A DNA stretch of 64,000 nucleotides from Aphanothece hegewaldii CCALA 016 (GCF_003007785.1 NZ_PXOH01000002.1:1-64000); one strand, 5' to 3'. Counted from the stretch's first letter, positions 9,000-18,602 are shown. Notes: generated by a model not told the origin, from the sequence alone. Numbers and translations: made by a program.

Positions 9000-9272
9000 C
9001 TCTTTTGTTATGAGTCCTAGATTTTGAGTTAGTATAAGGGGTCTGTCTGTTAGCTAACTAAATGTGTGATGTCTTAATTTGATTTTATTGTTACTATAGC
9101 TATTAGTTTTAAAAATGTCTAGTCTTCATAAAAAAATCATCTTAAAATAGTGGATTCAATAACAAAAAGATCGTAAAATCCATAGAACTTGATGATTAGA
9201 CTGAGGGAAAACGAATGTATAACAAACAACAATTCCTTTTTAATTTATGAACGGTCATGTATCGAGATCAAT

Positions 9273-9806
9273 ATGAATGAAGACTCCCAACCTCTAAAGC
9301 TTCCTAAAGTTTCTATTGATCGCCGTGCTTATGCGTTTCTCATCGATTTTGTCACTGTTTGGCTCGTCAGTTCATTTGCGGGCACAGTTTGGCTGTTACA
9401 ATTTTTAGTATTTATTGTTGCGTGGTTTGCTCTAAGAGTTGTTTTGGTCGAAAAAAATAAAGGACAAAGTTTAGGGCGTTGGGCTTTAGATATGAAAGTT
9501 ATTGATTTACGCTTTAAAAGGATTCCTGGTTTGGTTGAACTAGCCAAGCGTGAAGGAATCGTTGGGCTGTGTGCGGCTTTGACTATGTTAGGACTTAATT
9601 ATACTTTTCCCAATCCTATATCGATGATTCTCCTCTCTTCATTTCTTTTAGCCGATTGTGGGATGGCTTTAGGAGATGAACAGTATAATCAAGCTTTTCA
9701 CGATCGCCTCAGTGGAACAGTAATTATACCGAGTAAGCGGGGCTTTTCTCTCGATCTAAGATTGAAGCGGCTCTGGCGCGAAATTAAGCAAAAAATGAGG
9801 AAATGA
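9273..9806 (+). CDS. RDD family membrane protein
   Basis: A 177-aa protein if started at ATG 9273, which gives MNEDSQPLKLPKVSIDRRAYAFLIDF; the RDD domain name comes from such Arg-Asp-Asp positions, and RRAYAFLIDF fits it. Hydrophobic helices lie at about residues 20-60 and 95-135, with the GQSLGRWALDMKVID motif between them. A reading from 9189 would add 28 polar residues without support and is rejected. The RDD family has few known functions (ion transport has been shown for some). The gene is convergent with the oxidoreductase gene downstream. Confidence 0.75.
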   Translation: MNEDSQPLKLPKVSIDRRAYAFLIDFVTVWLVSSFAGTVWLLQFLVFIVAWFALRVVLVEKNKGQSLGRWALDMKVIDLRFKRIPGLVELAKREGIVGLCAALTMLGLNYTFPNPISMILLSSFLLADCGMALGDEQYNQAFHDRLSGTVIIPSKRGFSLDLRLKRLWREIKQKMRK

Positions 9807-9928
9807 ATTTACCGTAAAAACACTGAATAACAATATATAAAAAGTTTAAAAAACTTTATTTTTAGAAATTTTATTGATTAATATTTTTGGAAAATCTATC
9901 AAAAGTTAGATTTTTTCCGCTAGTGTAG

Positions 9929-9947
9929 GGGTTTGGTCTCCAAACCC
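9929..9947. terminator. convergent-gene hairpin GGGTTTGG/CCAAACCC
   Basis: Perfect inverted repeat with 8-base arms and a TCT loop, followed by a partial second copy (TTTGGTCCCCAAACCC). It lies between the convergent RDD gene and oxidoreductase gene, so it can serve both. Related GGTTTGG palindromes occur at 13605-13623 and 41027-41070. Confidence 0.55.
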
Positions 9948-9979
9948 GTAATTTGGTCCCCAAACCCTTCTACATTAAA

Positions 9980-11059
9980 CTATCGTGAAACCGTTGATAA
10001 AGGTGTATTCAAATACTGGTAATTCCAATCAGACTGTTGCCAAATCTGTCCATCGAGCGCCATTTGTTCGATCAAACTAGCTAAACGCAGAGCTTTTAAG
10101 GCTTGTTCGCCACCAACAGACGGTTGATCACCACCTCGTACACAATGCACAAAATGTTCTAATTCTGCGTGTAAAGGTTCAATATTGCTCGTATGCACTT
10201 TTTCAATTAAGCCATCTTGACGATACAACACCTGACCATGATCAGTAATATAGTTAGCGGTGGTTTGACGATGGATTAAAATTTCGTTGTTTAAGAAATC
10301 AGCTTCGGTGAGGGAGTTCTTACAATGTGCGGCTAAACGGCGGATTTTGCAATGAGTGACTTTACTCGCGGTTAAAGTAGCAACAACACCATTACTAAAA
10401 CCTAAAGTTGCTGTCACATAATCTAAATAATTAGAGTCGGCTGATGCACGATTACCACTCGCCGTTAATTTAACAACGGGTGCGGCCGCTAATTCTAATA
10501 AAAGATCGATATCATGGATCATTAAATCTAGAACAACAGACACATCATTCGCCCGTTGCGAATAGGGACTCATGCGATGTGCATCTAGAGCTAAAATTTC
10601 TTCGGTTTTGAGAACTTTACTCAATTCTTGAAATGCAGGGTTAAAGCGTTCAATATGTCCGACTTGCAAAATACAATTGTGTTCGGCTGCTGCATTAACT
10701 AGAGATTCGGCTTCAGAAATGGTCGCGGCGATCGGTTTTTCGATCAGTGTATGAATTCCTGCCTGTAAACAATCCATACCTACTTTGTAGTGTAAACGAG
10801 TCGGGACTGCTAGACAAATCGCATCAACATAAGGCAATAAATCAAGATAGTTTTCAAAAAACTTAACTCGGTATTTAGCCGCCGTATCAATGCCGCGCTC
10901 TACATTAACATCAGATATTCCGACTAACTCAACATCCTTTAGTAAACCGAGGACGCGAGTGTGATGTTGTCCCATATTACCAACGCCAATAACACCCACA
11001 CGAATTGGGCGACGGAGTTGACATCTGGCTCCTACTGTGCTTTGTTCTTGATTGGTCAT
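9980..11059 (-). CDS. Gfo/Idh/MocA family NAD(P)-dependent oxidoreductase
   Basis: A 359-aa sugar-type dehydrogenase. The N-terminal Rossmann fold shows VGVIGVGNMGQHHTRVL (dinucleotide-binding GxGxxG), then ISDVNVERG as the end of beta-2. EKPIAA near residue 113 is the conserved EKP motif, and the MIHDIDLLLEL segment contains the family's catalytic HD-type pair. The C-terminal half is the alpha/beta substrate domain. Substrate cannot be inferred: members act on sugars, inositol or nucleotide sugars. It stands apart from the chemosensory genes upstream. Confidence 0.85.
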   Translation of the reverse strand: MTNQEQSTVGARCQLRRPIRVGVIGVGNMGQHHTRVLGLLKDVELVGISDVNVERGIDTAAKYRVKFFENYLDLLPYVDAICLAVPTRLHYKVGMDCLQAGIHTLIEKPIAATISEAESLVNAAAEHNCILQVGHIERFNPAFQELSKVLKTEEILALDAHRMSPYSQRANDVSVVLDLMIHDIDLLLELAAAPVVKLTASGNRASADSNYLDYVTATLGFSNGVVATLTASKVTHCKIRRLAAHCKNSLTEADFLNNEILIHRQTTANYITDHGQVLYRQDGLIEKVHTSNIEPLHAELEHFVHCVRGGDQPSVGGEQALKALRLASLIEQMALDGQIWQQSDWNYQYLNTPLSTVSR

Positions 11060-11209
11060 GAATATTACTCCTTAACACTCCTCCACCGAGAAATTCCTTT
11101 TTAGCTCGGTTTCGCTAATTTAGGAATAATTTCTCCTCAAGATACTAACACAGTTATTTATCCTTTTCCTAAGTTTTGTTAAGACTTTCCTAAACCGTGA
11201 TTGTTGAGG

Positions 11210-11749
11210 CTATTTGGGCATTGCAGCAAGAATCGCCGCACCATCAAGGACAATTAATAGATCACCGTCGGAATTTAGCCAATAACCCCGTAAAAAAGGA
11301 GCCAAACTTAAAGATATTGCCGAAGCAGGTGGCGACTGAATTTCGTCTGGGTTACACAATTCGATATCTTCAACTTGACTCACCACAAGACCTAGCATTT
11401 GATTAAGAGAGCGAGTTTGATTCGACTCGTCTTGAGTATTATTAATGACGATCGCACGATAATTAGAAATAATTCTGGTTTGTTGGTGAGTCGGTGTTAA
11501 GCCTAAAAGATGACCTAAATCAACCATCCAGAGAACTTCTCCCCGCCAATTATAGACCCCCATCACCCAAGAGGGCATCTGAGGAATTGGTATAATCTGA
11601 CCAATGGGAATGGTTAACACTTCGATCAGTTGAGTCACCGGCAACATTACGGTTGTCTCTGGAACGAGATAAAACCGTAAAAATTGTTCTTGAATCCCCG
11701 GTTTTTGGAAATTTGAAACGGATGATGGGATAAATCCTTCAAATGACAT
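11210..11749 (-). CDS. CheW-like chemosensory adaptor (PixI/PilI type)
   Basis: A 179-aa CheW-domain protein. The core runs from FLRFYLVPETTVMLPVTQLIEVLTIP through MGVYNWRGEVLWMVDLGHLLGL, the typical CheW strand order, to the C-terminal LRGYW...LLIVLDG strands. CheW adaptors couple methyl-accepting proteins to CheA-type kinases. It is the last of three genes transcribed together (PatA-type regulator, CheY-type regulator, CheW), the order of pixG-pixH-pixI or pilG-pilH-pilI in cyanobacteria. The receptor (J) and CheA kinase (L) genes that usually follow are not here. Confidence 0.85.
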   Translation of the reverse strand: MSFEGFIPSSVSNFQKPGIQEQFLRFYLVPETTVMLPVTQLIEVLTIPIGQIIPIPQMPSWVMGVYNWRGEVLWMVDLGHLLGLTPTHQQTRIISNYRAIVINNTQDESNQTRSLNQMLGLVVSQVEDIELCNPDEIQSPPASAISLSLAPFLRGYWLNSDGDLLIVLDGAAILAAMPK

Positions 11750-11769
11750 AGTTTTTCACACAATCATGA

Positions 11770-12135
11770 TTAAGTACGGAGCAAATTTTTAACGGTACGC
11801 ACCAACAAGTCTTGATCGATGGGTTTAGAAATATAAGCATCTGCGCCTTGTTTCATTCCCCAAAATTTATCCATTTCGCTATCTTTTGTCGAACACATAA
11901 TAATCGGTATTTTCCGTGTTTTTGCTTCGCCTTTGAGTTCTCGACAAATTTCAAAGCCACTGCGTCCGGGTAAAACAACATCTAAAATAATTAAATCAGG
12001 GATTGATAAGGTTAGTTTTTCTAAAGCCTCTTCACCGCTCTTGACGGTTAAAACAGTAACTCCGGCTGATTTTAAATAGTAAGTAATAATTTCTCTTTCT
12101 GTTAAAGAATCTTCAATAACTAAAGCGATACTCAT
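11770..12135 (-). CDS. CheY-like response regulator (PixH/PilH type)
   Basis: A single receiver domain of 121 aa. Acidic pocket E8/D9, phospho-acceptor D52 in LIILDVVLPG, S82/T83 in MCSTKD, and K104 in SKP are all present, so it is expected to be phosphorylatable. It has no output domain. It lies between the PatA-type regulator (79-base gap) and the CheW gene (20-base gap), matching the second gene of pixGHI or pilGHI clusters that control phototaxis or type IV pilus motility. Confidence 0.88.
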   Translation of the reverse strand: MSIALVIEDSLTEREIITYYLKSAGVTVLTVKSGEEALEKLTLSIPDLIILDVVLPGRSGFEICRELKGEAKTRKIPIIMCSTKDSEMDKFWGMKQGADAYISKPIDQDLLVRTVKNLLRT

Positions 12136-12214
12136 AATGATTGCCTAATTAATAAAATGGATAAATTACTAAACTGCTTGATAAAAAATGAGGTAACTAG
12201 AGGCAGAAAATACC

Positions 12215-13429
12215 TTAAGTTGCGACATCTTGTCTAAGATGTTTTCGGATGGTATTTAAAACGATTTCAGGATTAACAGGCTTACTAACAAAGTCCGATG
12301 AACCAACCATTTTGGCTCGTACTCTGTCAATAAGGCCATCATTGCCCGTCAAAATCACGATCGGCGTATTCCGGAAAAAAGATAATTTACGCAGTTGAGA
12401 ACAAATTTCATATCCATTAGCATTAGGCATCACCAAATCAAGGAAAATTAATTCGGGTTTGCGGGCTAAAAGAATGGCGATCGCTCTGAGTGGATCATTA
12501 ATGCCAATAAATTGATAATTAGCTTCTGTGACAATTTTTTCCATAGTTTGACACATCAAAGGACTATCATCAACACAGGCGATTAAAGCTCCAATTGGTG
12601 GCGAAGCGGTATCAAGATGACTCGCAGGTGGGGTAGCAACAGGAGAAGGTAAATCAGCGATCGTCGTCAATTCGACTAACCCCATCTGAATGTAGGGTAA
12701 CAAGGAACTCGTTACCGCTAAAACATCCCGTCTCATCCGTACTGATAAATCTCTCAGGCTTTGGTGTCCATCGAGTAGTTGTTTGAGGGTACCGTAAACT
12801 TGGGGTGAGGTTCGTTGTTGAAGTTGTTCGGGTTGTCGGATGACTGGCGCCCAGTTGGGAGAGCGATCGGCAATTTTCGCGCCTTGCCAAGCATTCCAAA
12901 GCTGTTGAGCTTCCGCGACTACTTGTTCGGCATCAATGAGAACTAAACGAGCCGAAAGTAAATCATCTTGTTTGAGTTCGCAGGTAATTTCCATACCTTG
13001 GGTAATATCAAAAAGAATTTCTACTACAGTACCCCGAATCATTCGTGCTGCCTGTTCACGGTTGATTTTTTGTTGTTCCACCCACAAACACAGTAACCGA
13101 TATTCCCAACAGATCTGAGGATCTGATGTACTAATACTTTCTAGATTTAGATCTAAAGAAGATTCTTGAGAGAGCATTTGTGGGAAATAGATGGCAAGAC
13201 TACGCCGCCATCTTCTGACTGGATGTAGCCCGCCCGTAGCATACATAATTCGTCCTAGGTAGAGATAGAAAATCCATTTCTGTCCCTTGGGTCCAGTCAA
13301 CACCGCTTGACCACTAAACCTAGGTTGTTTGAGGGCTTCAAAAAAACTAGCTTGTTTCGAGGCTGTGAATTCCCGAATTGAAATTGGATTATATGAAGGA
13401 TATTTAGCCGGTGTCATTGCAACTTGCAT
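12215..13429 (-). CDS. PatA/PixG-type response regulator with DUF4388-like N-terminus
   Basis: About 404 aa when started at ATG 13429 (MQVAMTPAKYP); a longer frame from 13489 adds 20 residues with no support. The N-terminal half has the PATAN/DUF4388-type opening (ISIREFTASKQASFFEALKQPRFSGQAVL...WIFYLYLGRIMYATGG broken into its parts) and a helical centre. The C-terminal receiver begins at IACVDDSP, has FLDLVMPNA as the phosphorylation site and FVSKPV as the conserved Lys. Such proteins (PatA, PixG/PilG, TaxP1) act in heterocyst patterning or phototaxis. It is the first gene of the trio. Confidence 0.85.
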   Translation of the reverse strand: MQVAMTPAKYPSYNPISIREFTASKQASFFEALKQPRFSGQAVLTGPKGQKWIFYLYLGRIMYATGGLHPVRRWRRSLAIYFPQMLSQESSLDLNLESISTSDPQICWEYRLLCLWVEQQKINREQAARMIRGTVVEILFDITQGMEITCELKQDDLLSARLVLIDAEQVVAEAQQLWNAWQGAKIADRSPNWAPVIRQPEQLQQRTSPQVYGTLKQLLDGHQSLRDLSVRMRRDVLAVTSSLLPYIQMGLVELTTIADLPSPVATPPASHLDTASPPIGALIACVDDSPLMCQTMEKIVTEANYQFIGINDPLRAIAILLARKPELIFLDLVMPNANGYEICSQLRKLSFFRNTPIVILTGNDGLIDRVRAKMVGSSDFVSKPVNPEIVLNTIRKHLRQDVAT

Positions 13430-13604
13430 TATGCTTGAGCTAATAAGTGTCTCAGTTATAGCGTTCCCTAATTTTCCCCATAAATACACAACTCTCTAAA
13501 AATTGTTAGTTACTGGATATGAAACATCGGCTAAGTGCTAAGATCTGGGCTATCTTAAGCATATTTTTTTGATTTTGTCAATTTTTCAGGAAATAATTTT
13601 ATGA

Positions 13605-13623
13605 GGGTTTGATGACCAAACCC
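13605..13623 (-). terminator. terminator-like hairpin after heme peroxidase
   Basis: Arms GGGTTTG and CAAACCC with a 5-base loop lie about 20 bases past the stop codon of the minus-strand heme peroxidase gene. The arms are shared with the hairpin at 9929-9947. Confidence 0.45.
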
Positions 13624-13641
13624 AAAAAAGGAAAACATCAA

Positions 13642-15345
13642 TTAATTGACTTGAAAGGCGACTTTGACACTGGGATCTGGTTTGATATTGCGATCAACAA
13701 AGTCTTGTAAGGAGATCGTTTCCTTGATCAAATCGTACCCATATTCGGTAAAGGTATTCTCATTAAAAATATTTTGTGACAATAATGGATTGGTTAACGC
13801 TTGTGTAAAAGCATCGCTGGCTACCATCGTTTGTAAAAGACTTCCAAATAGTCCATTTCCCGTCGGATCTTCAGCAAATAAACCAATCAAAAACTCTACT
13901 CTATCGATGTCGTTGTCATAAAGTCTTTTTAGTTCATTTTGAATTTGCACATTTTTAGTGATTTCGCTAAATTTGCTAAACTTAGGAAGTCCAAATTGAG
14001 CGCGATATTCATTGTATGGACGTAATCTAAAATCTCTTGACATTTTGATAGTTTGATATTCCGCACCTAGCAGAAAATCAGGATTATTAAATAAACCAAT
14101 TTTGCCCGCAGCTTGTTGAGAAGCCGCTTTTAATACTGTTCCGATGCCTACATCTTCTAATATCTGATTGTTTGATCTAAATTCATTACCAGAGTAAACG
14201 CGATCGTTGACGACAAAAACATCGGGTACTAAACCATGCCACCGATATAAAAGATTAAATTCAATAGCGATCCAGTTGGTTCGATACCATCTTTTATATT
14301 CTACCCAATTGCTGAGATACCATCTTTGTAATGCCGTTGCGCTCCAGTGGGTTATAATCGATTTTTGTAATGTATGTAAGATCGCTTCAAGCCAACTATT
14401 TCGATACCATTTATCTCGCTCGGCAAACGATGTATCCATCCGAAATACTTTTGCACCAGAAATATGATTAATATAGTCTTGCAGGATAAACTTTAAAAGC
14501 AGTGTTATATTAATCAAGCGAGCCGTTTGGAATAGCCGTTCATCATCCCAATTCGGATTATACTTATACAATTCCTTGCAAATCCGATTATGTTCACGCA
14601 TGAACAATGTACTAATCGCCACATAGCCGATGCTGGCGTTACCGCGTTCTAACCCTGTTGCGTAGAGCTTTTTCTTACGGTCTTCCCGCGTATTTTCGGG
14701 AAATATCTCTAAAATACCATCAATCTTGCTGATAAATGGCAAATCAGTGTAACATTTCTTAACAACTAATTTTCCCTCAGCATCCTGCTCATAAAGATAA
14801 TCTAAATACTCCTCACCGTCAATTATTTGGCTTCTGAGTTTGCCTCCTTGGTGGGAACGCAAGATATTTGTTGTTGTTTCCTCAAGTCCATAAATCTGAC
14901 ATAAATCAATTTCGTGGTTAGAGGTGTTTTTACGTCGATCATCGGAGTCAACCCGTAAAACGCTATCGGTAAACCATTGTGCAAAAAACATAAATAGCAC
15001 GCTGGATCGATCTTTAATCATTACCCCGTTTTTTCTTTGAAAAAGTGCTGTAATCTCACCGATTTCTTGTGGTTTATAAGGTTTATCGGGCGGGAGAGAA
15101 TCTGTATAAGATTGAGGGGCAGGAGGCAGATGACGACCGGAAAAATCTCGATCTGTTAGGGAAGGCCAAGCCGTATAATCGGAGATATCTGGTTTTTCTT
15201 TAGCCGACCAAAGGCTGTAGGGGCGAGGTCTTGGTGGATTCGAGTTAGCCAAATTATTGACGGCAATTCGGTTAATTAACTGTCCTAAAAGTGGCACACT
15301 CCAAGCATATTCAATTAATTTGTTAAGTCTGTTAATCGTGGTCAT
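13642..15345 (-). CDS. animal-type heme peroxidase (cyclooxygenase-like)
   Basis: A 567-aa member of the heme peroxidase superfamily, closest in visible motifs to prostaglandin H synthase. FFAQWFTDS (residues 120-128) occupies the distal-heme helix, HEIDLCQIYGL is near 144, FMREHNRIC near 248, and FNLLYRWHG (363-371) matches the cyclooxygenase FNTLYHWHP motif with the tyrosyl-radical Tyr (Y367) and proximal His (H370) retained. The distal His of cyclooxygenases aligns with D127. The enzyme probably oxygenates fatty acids (inference). Residues about 307-352 form an extra segment with three WYR.NW-like repeats not expected in the family. There is no signal peptide. Confidence 0.8.
   Translation of the reverse strand: MTTINRLNKLIEYAWSVPLLGQLINRIAVNNLANSNPPRPRPYSLWSAKEKPDISDYTAWPSLTDRDFSGRHLPPAPQSYTDSLPPDKPYKPQEIGEITALFQRKNGVMIKDRSSVLFMFFAQWFTDSVLRVDSDDRRKNTSNHEIDLCQIYGLEETTTNILRSHQGGKLRSQIIDGEEYLDYLYEQDAEGKLVVKKCYTDLPFISKIDGILEIFPENTREDRKKKLYATGLERGNASIGYVAISTLFMREHNRICKELYKYNPNWDDERLFQTARLINITLLLKFILQDYINHISGAKVFRMDTSFAERDKWYRNSWLEAILHTLQKSIITHWSATALQRWYLSNWVEYKRWYRTNWIAIEFNLLYRWHGLVPDVFVVNDRVYSGNEFRSNNQILEDVGIGTVLKAASQQAAGKIGLFNNPDFLLGAEYQTIKMSRDFRLRPYNEYRAQFGLPKFSKFSEITKNVQIQNELKRLYDNDIDRVEFLIGLFAEDPTGNGLFGSLLQTMVASDAFTQALTNPLLSQNIFNENTFTEYGYDLIKETISLQDFVDRNIKPDPSVKVAFQVN
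14271..14413. repeat. intragenic degenerate repeat inside heme peroxidase
   Basis: Three related segments sharing GATACCAT at 14271-14295, 14305-14329 and 14389-14413 (plus-strand view) encode the three WYR.NW-like peptide units of the heme peroxidase. The spacing is a multiple of three only approximately, but the frame stays open. It looks like a short duplication that was kept in frame. Confidence 0.6.
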
Positions 15346-15598
15346 ATTACTTTTTTAAGAGGTCAATTTGATTTTACGTGTAGTAATCTGTTCAATAGAT
15401 GTTCAATGAATTCCAGAATTTATCTTAATTCTTAATAAAAAGACTTACTTTAGGATTTATTGTAAAAAAAGCTTAAAAAAATAAACAGGTGTTGAAACCC
15501 TCTAAAATTCTTTTTAAAAATCTTTATAAAAATATTTTGAAATCAGTAGTGTTTTGAAAAAGAGAAGATAATGATTAGCTACTTAAATCAGTAAAACA

Positions 15599-15621
15599 AG
15601 GTGGGATTTGAAAACCCACCT
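15599..15621 (-). terminator. putA terminator
   Basis: Perfect inverted repeat AGGTGGG/CCCACCT with a 9-base loop, 12 bases beyond the putA stop codon. On the minus strand it is followed by a T-rich TTGTTTT run, as expected for an intrinsic terminator. Confidence 0.65.
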
Positions 15622-15632
15622 CTAAAACTGAT

Positions 15633-18602
15633 CTAGTCTACCCCTTCAATGGGTGCAAACCCTTGTCGCTGAATGTTTTCGCTGATATGACGTGGTTCTA
15701 GGAATTGTAATAAATAATCTGGCCCACCTGCTTTTGAACCGACACCCGATAGCTTGAAACCGCCAAAGGGTTGACGAGAGACGATCGCCCCTGTAATTCC
15801 TCGATTAATATATAAGTTACCGACTTCAAATTCTGCGTTTGCGCGTTCGATGTGTTCTGGAGTACGGGAATACAAACCCCCAGTTAAAGCATAGTCGGTT
15901 CCGTTGGCTACCTGTAATGCTTCATCGAAGTTTTTTACTCGTATTACTGCAACCACAGGGCCAAAGATTTCTTCTTGTGCGATCGTTGCATTAGCTGATA
16001 CATTTTTAAAGATGGTTGGCCCGACAAAATAGCCATTTTCTGGGGCTTCTCTTTCTAAAGCTACTTCTGACTCTGTTTTCCCTTTGGCGATATACTCTTT
16101 AATACGGGCTTGGGCAGTAGCATCAATGACGGGGCCGACTTGGGTACTGGGTAGATCCGTTGGGCCGATATTTAATGATTTCGTTGCTTCGACAAATCTT
16201 TCAACAAAAGCATCATGAACAGGATCTAGTACAATGACTCTAGAACAAGCAGAACATTTTTGACCACTGTAACCGAATGCAGAATACACGACACCTGCAA
16301 CCGCTTGATCTAAGTCTGCACTTTCATCGACAATGATGGCATTTTTTCCGCCCATCTCTGCAATAACTCGTTTTAGGTGTTTTTGTCTTGGTTGTAGAAT
16401 GGCTGCATCGGCATAAATACGACATCCCACTTCACGAGAACCTGTAAAAGCGATCAGATGTACGTCTGGATGTTTTACCATATATGCACCCACTTCTGAT
16501 CCTTTCCCCGGAACAAACTGAAAGACACCTTTAGGAATACCTGCATCGATTAAGATTTCGGTGATTTTAGCGGCAATAATAGAGGAGGTTTCAGCAGGTT
16601 TTAGTAAGGTACAGTTTCCTGTAACCAATGCTGCGACTGTCATTCCTACTGCGATCGCAAACGGGAAATTCCAAGGCGAAATGACTAAGGCAATACCACG
16701 CGGTTGATAGATATAACGGTTGGTTTCTCCTGCTACATCTAAAACATACCCTTGATCTAATCTTTCCATTTCATCGGCATAATATCGACAAAAATCGATC
16801 GCTTCTGATACTTCTGCGTCTGCTTGTTGGATCACTTTCCCGACTTCTAAACAGATCCAAGCGTTGAGTTCATGTCGCCGTTTTTCCATGATTTCGGCAG
16901 CTTTTCGTAAGATTCCTGCGCGTACTCTAACGGGAGTCTTTTTCCACGCGGTAAATGCTTCTTTAGCTGATTTTAGGGCAATTTCGGCTTGTTCTACGGA
17001 TAGTAAGCCAAGGAGTCCGATCAGTTCACTGGGGTTAGAAGGATTAACGGAATCTACAGTCTGATTAGTATTAATGTACTCTCCATTAATCAGAGGCTTG
17101 TAGGTTTTTCCGAGTTCACCGCGAACTTGTACTAAAGCTTTTTCGGCTTGATTTCTGAGATCTGAATTAGCATAATCGGTATCAGGTGCATTGGGATAAC
17201 CATTAGATATCGGTTGGGAAGCATTACCGACTTTTGGCGGTGCAATCAGTTCATCTATGGGTCTTTCTTCGAGATTTTGCCGTAAAAAAGAACTATTAGC
17301 GGTATTTTCCAATAAACGACGAATTAGATAGGCCATTCCGGGTAAGAGATCCCCATAGGGTGAATATACCCTAACTCGATGTCCCCGTTTGACTAATGCT
17401 TTAGCGAGTTGATCTCCCATTCCGTACAAAACCTGCATCTCGAAGCGACGACGAGGAATGTTGAGGGTTTCTGCGATCGCACAAGCTAAGGACTGGGATC
17501 TAACGTTATGACTGCCGATAGCTGCATATAGATATTGATGATTTTCTAAGAGTAACCGCGTCATCCGTTCAAAATTTAGATCCGTTTCGGCTTTATCGTT
17601 ATATACGGGTTGAGGCCAATGATTTTGGAGTGATTTAATCGTTTCTTGATCCCAGTATGCCCCTTTGACTAAACGAATGGTGATCGGATAGCCTCGTTTT
17701 TTGGCCCATTCGATCCAGTTTTTTAGGTCTTGTTCTGAGTCTTTGAGATAAGCTTGCAGGGTGACACCAATATTAGTACGTGTGCGAAATTCTTCTTCTA
17801 GCAGTAAATCTTGTAAGATGCTGATGGTGAGATCTTTGTATTTGTATTGTTCCATATCGAAGTGTACCGCCGACCCTAATTCTTCGGCCCGACGCAGTAA
17901 GATACGGATGCGATCGCAAACTTTGGCTTTACTTCCTTCTGGATCAAATGAATCGAACTGAGAATAAAAGGCTGTTAACTTGACAGAAACTTGGATTTGT
18001 GGTAATGGTTCTCCATCTGCTTCATCGATTTCGGGAACCTTTGACCATTTTTTCGCTTGTTGACTTAGATGTTGCATGAGATCTAAGTAAGCTTGTAGAT
18101 AGTCTTTTGCTTCAGTTTCGGTAATCACTGCTTCACCGAGTAAGTCAATGGTAAAAGCCATTTTTAGAGAGCGGAGACGTTCAACGGTTTTAGTGATTTG
18201 CCCAATATCTTCACCCGCGATATATTTGAGGGCTAGGGTTTCAACCGCTTTACTGATTGTTGTTGCAGCCAGTTGCGCGGGAGGTGTATTAGGATCTGTA
18301 AAGTTAAGAACTCCTTTTAAGGCTGCGGGAAGTTCTACAGATTCATCTCCTAAATATTGTTGCAGATGATTGGCAATTTCTCCCTTACTCCTTAGTGCAG
18401 GTAAACAGTCGATGAAGCGAAACATTTGCACCCGTAAGTTTGGATTACTCATCGTCCAAGCTAATAGTTTATCATCCCAGCGCATCTGATCTTGTAGTTG
18501 CGCCCACAGGGATCGTTTTTGACGAGTTTCGGCTAAAAGTTGTTTGGCAATTTCTTGAGTTTTTGCTTCATAGGTTTGGTTAGAATCTATTTGTATAACC
18601 AC
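15633..18602 (-). CDS. putA: bifunctional proline dehydrogenase / glutamate-semialdehyde dehydrogenase
   Basis: A 989-aa PutA-type enzyme that oxidises proline to glutamate in two steps: FAD-dependent proline dehydrogenase, then NAD-dependent L-glutamate gamma-semialdehyde dehydrogenase. The PRODH barrel covers about residues 80-470, with RLVKGAYWDQE and the Arg-rich RRRFEMQVLYGMG region. The ALDH domain runs from about 495 to 970 with SPWNFPFAIA, FTGSREVG and catalytic Cys C783 in GQKCSACSR. There is no DNA-binding ribbon-helix-helix domain, so it is not a self-regulating trifunctional PutA. It starts with GTG. The gene stands alone, with a hairpin terminator. Confidence 0.95.
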   Translation of the reverse strand: MVIQIDSNQTYEAKTQEIAKQLLAETRQKRSLWAQLQDQMRWDDKLLAWTMSNPNLRVQMFRFIDCLPALRSKGEIANHLQQYLGDESVELPAALKGVLNFTDPNTPPAQLAATTISKAVETLALKYIAGEDIGQITKTVERLRSLKMAFTIDLLGEAVITETEAKDYLQAYLDLMQHLSQQAKKWSKVPEIDEADGEPLPQIQVSVKLTAFYSQFDSFDPEGSKAKVCDRIRILLRRAEELGSAVHFDMEQYKYKDLTISILQDLLLEEEFRTRTNIGVTLQAYLKDSEQDLKNWIEWAKKRGYPITIRLVKGAYWDQETIKSLQNHWPQPVYNDKAETDLNFERMTRLLLENHQYLYAAIGSHNVRSQSLACAIAETLNIPRRRFEMQVLYGMGDQLAKALVKRGHRVRVYSPYGDLLPGMAYLIRRLLENTANSSFLRQNLEERPIDELIAPPKVGNASQPISNGYPNAPDTDYANSDLRNQAEKALVQVRGELGKTYKPLINGEYINTNQTVDSVNPSNPSELIGLLGLLSVEQAEIALKSAKEAFTAWKKTPVRVRAGILRKAAEIMEKRRHELNAWICLEVGKVIQQADAEVSEAIDFCRYYADEMERLDQGYVLDVAGETNRYIYQPRGIALVISPWNFPFAIAVGMTVAALVTGNCTLLKPAETSSIIAAKITEILIDAGIPKGVFQFVPGKGSEVGAYMVKHPDVHLIAFTGSREVGCRIYADAAILQPRQKHLKRVIAEMGGKNAIIVDESADLDQAVAGVVYSAFGYSGQKCSACSRVIVLDPVHDAFVERFVEATKSLNIGPTDLPSTQVGPVIDATAQARIKEYIAKGKTESEVALEREAPENGYFVGPTIFKNVSANATIAQEEIFGPVVAVIRVKNFDEALQVANGTDYALTGGLYSRTPEHIERANAEFEVGNLYINRGITGAIVSRQPFGGFKLSGVGSKAGGPDYLLQFLEPRHISENIQRQGFAPIEGVD

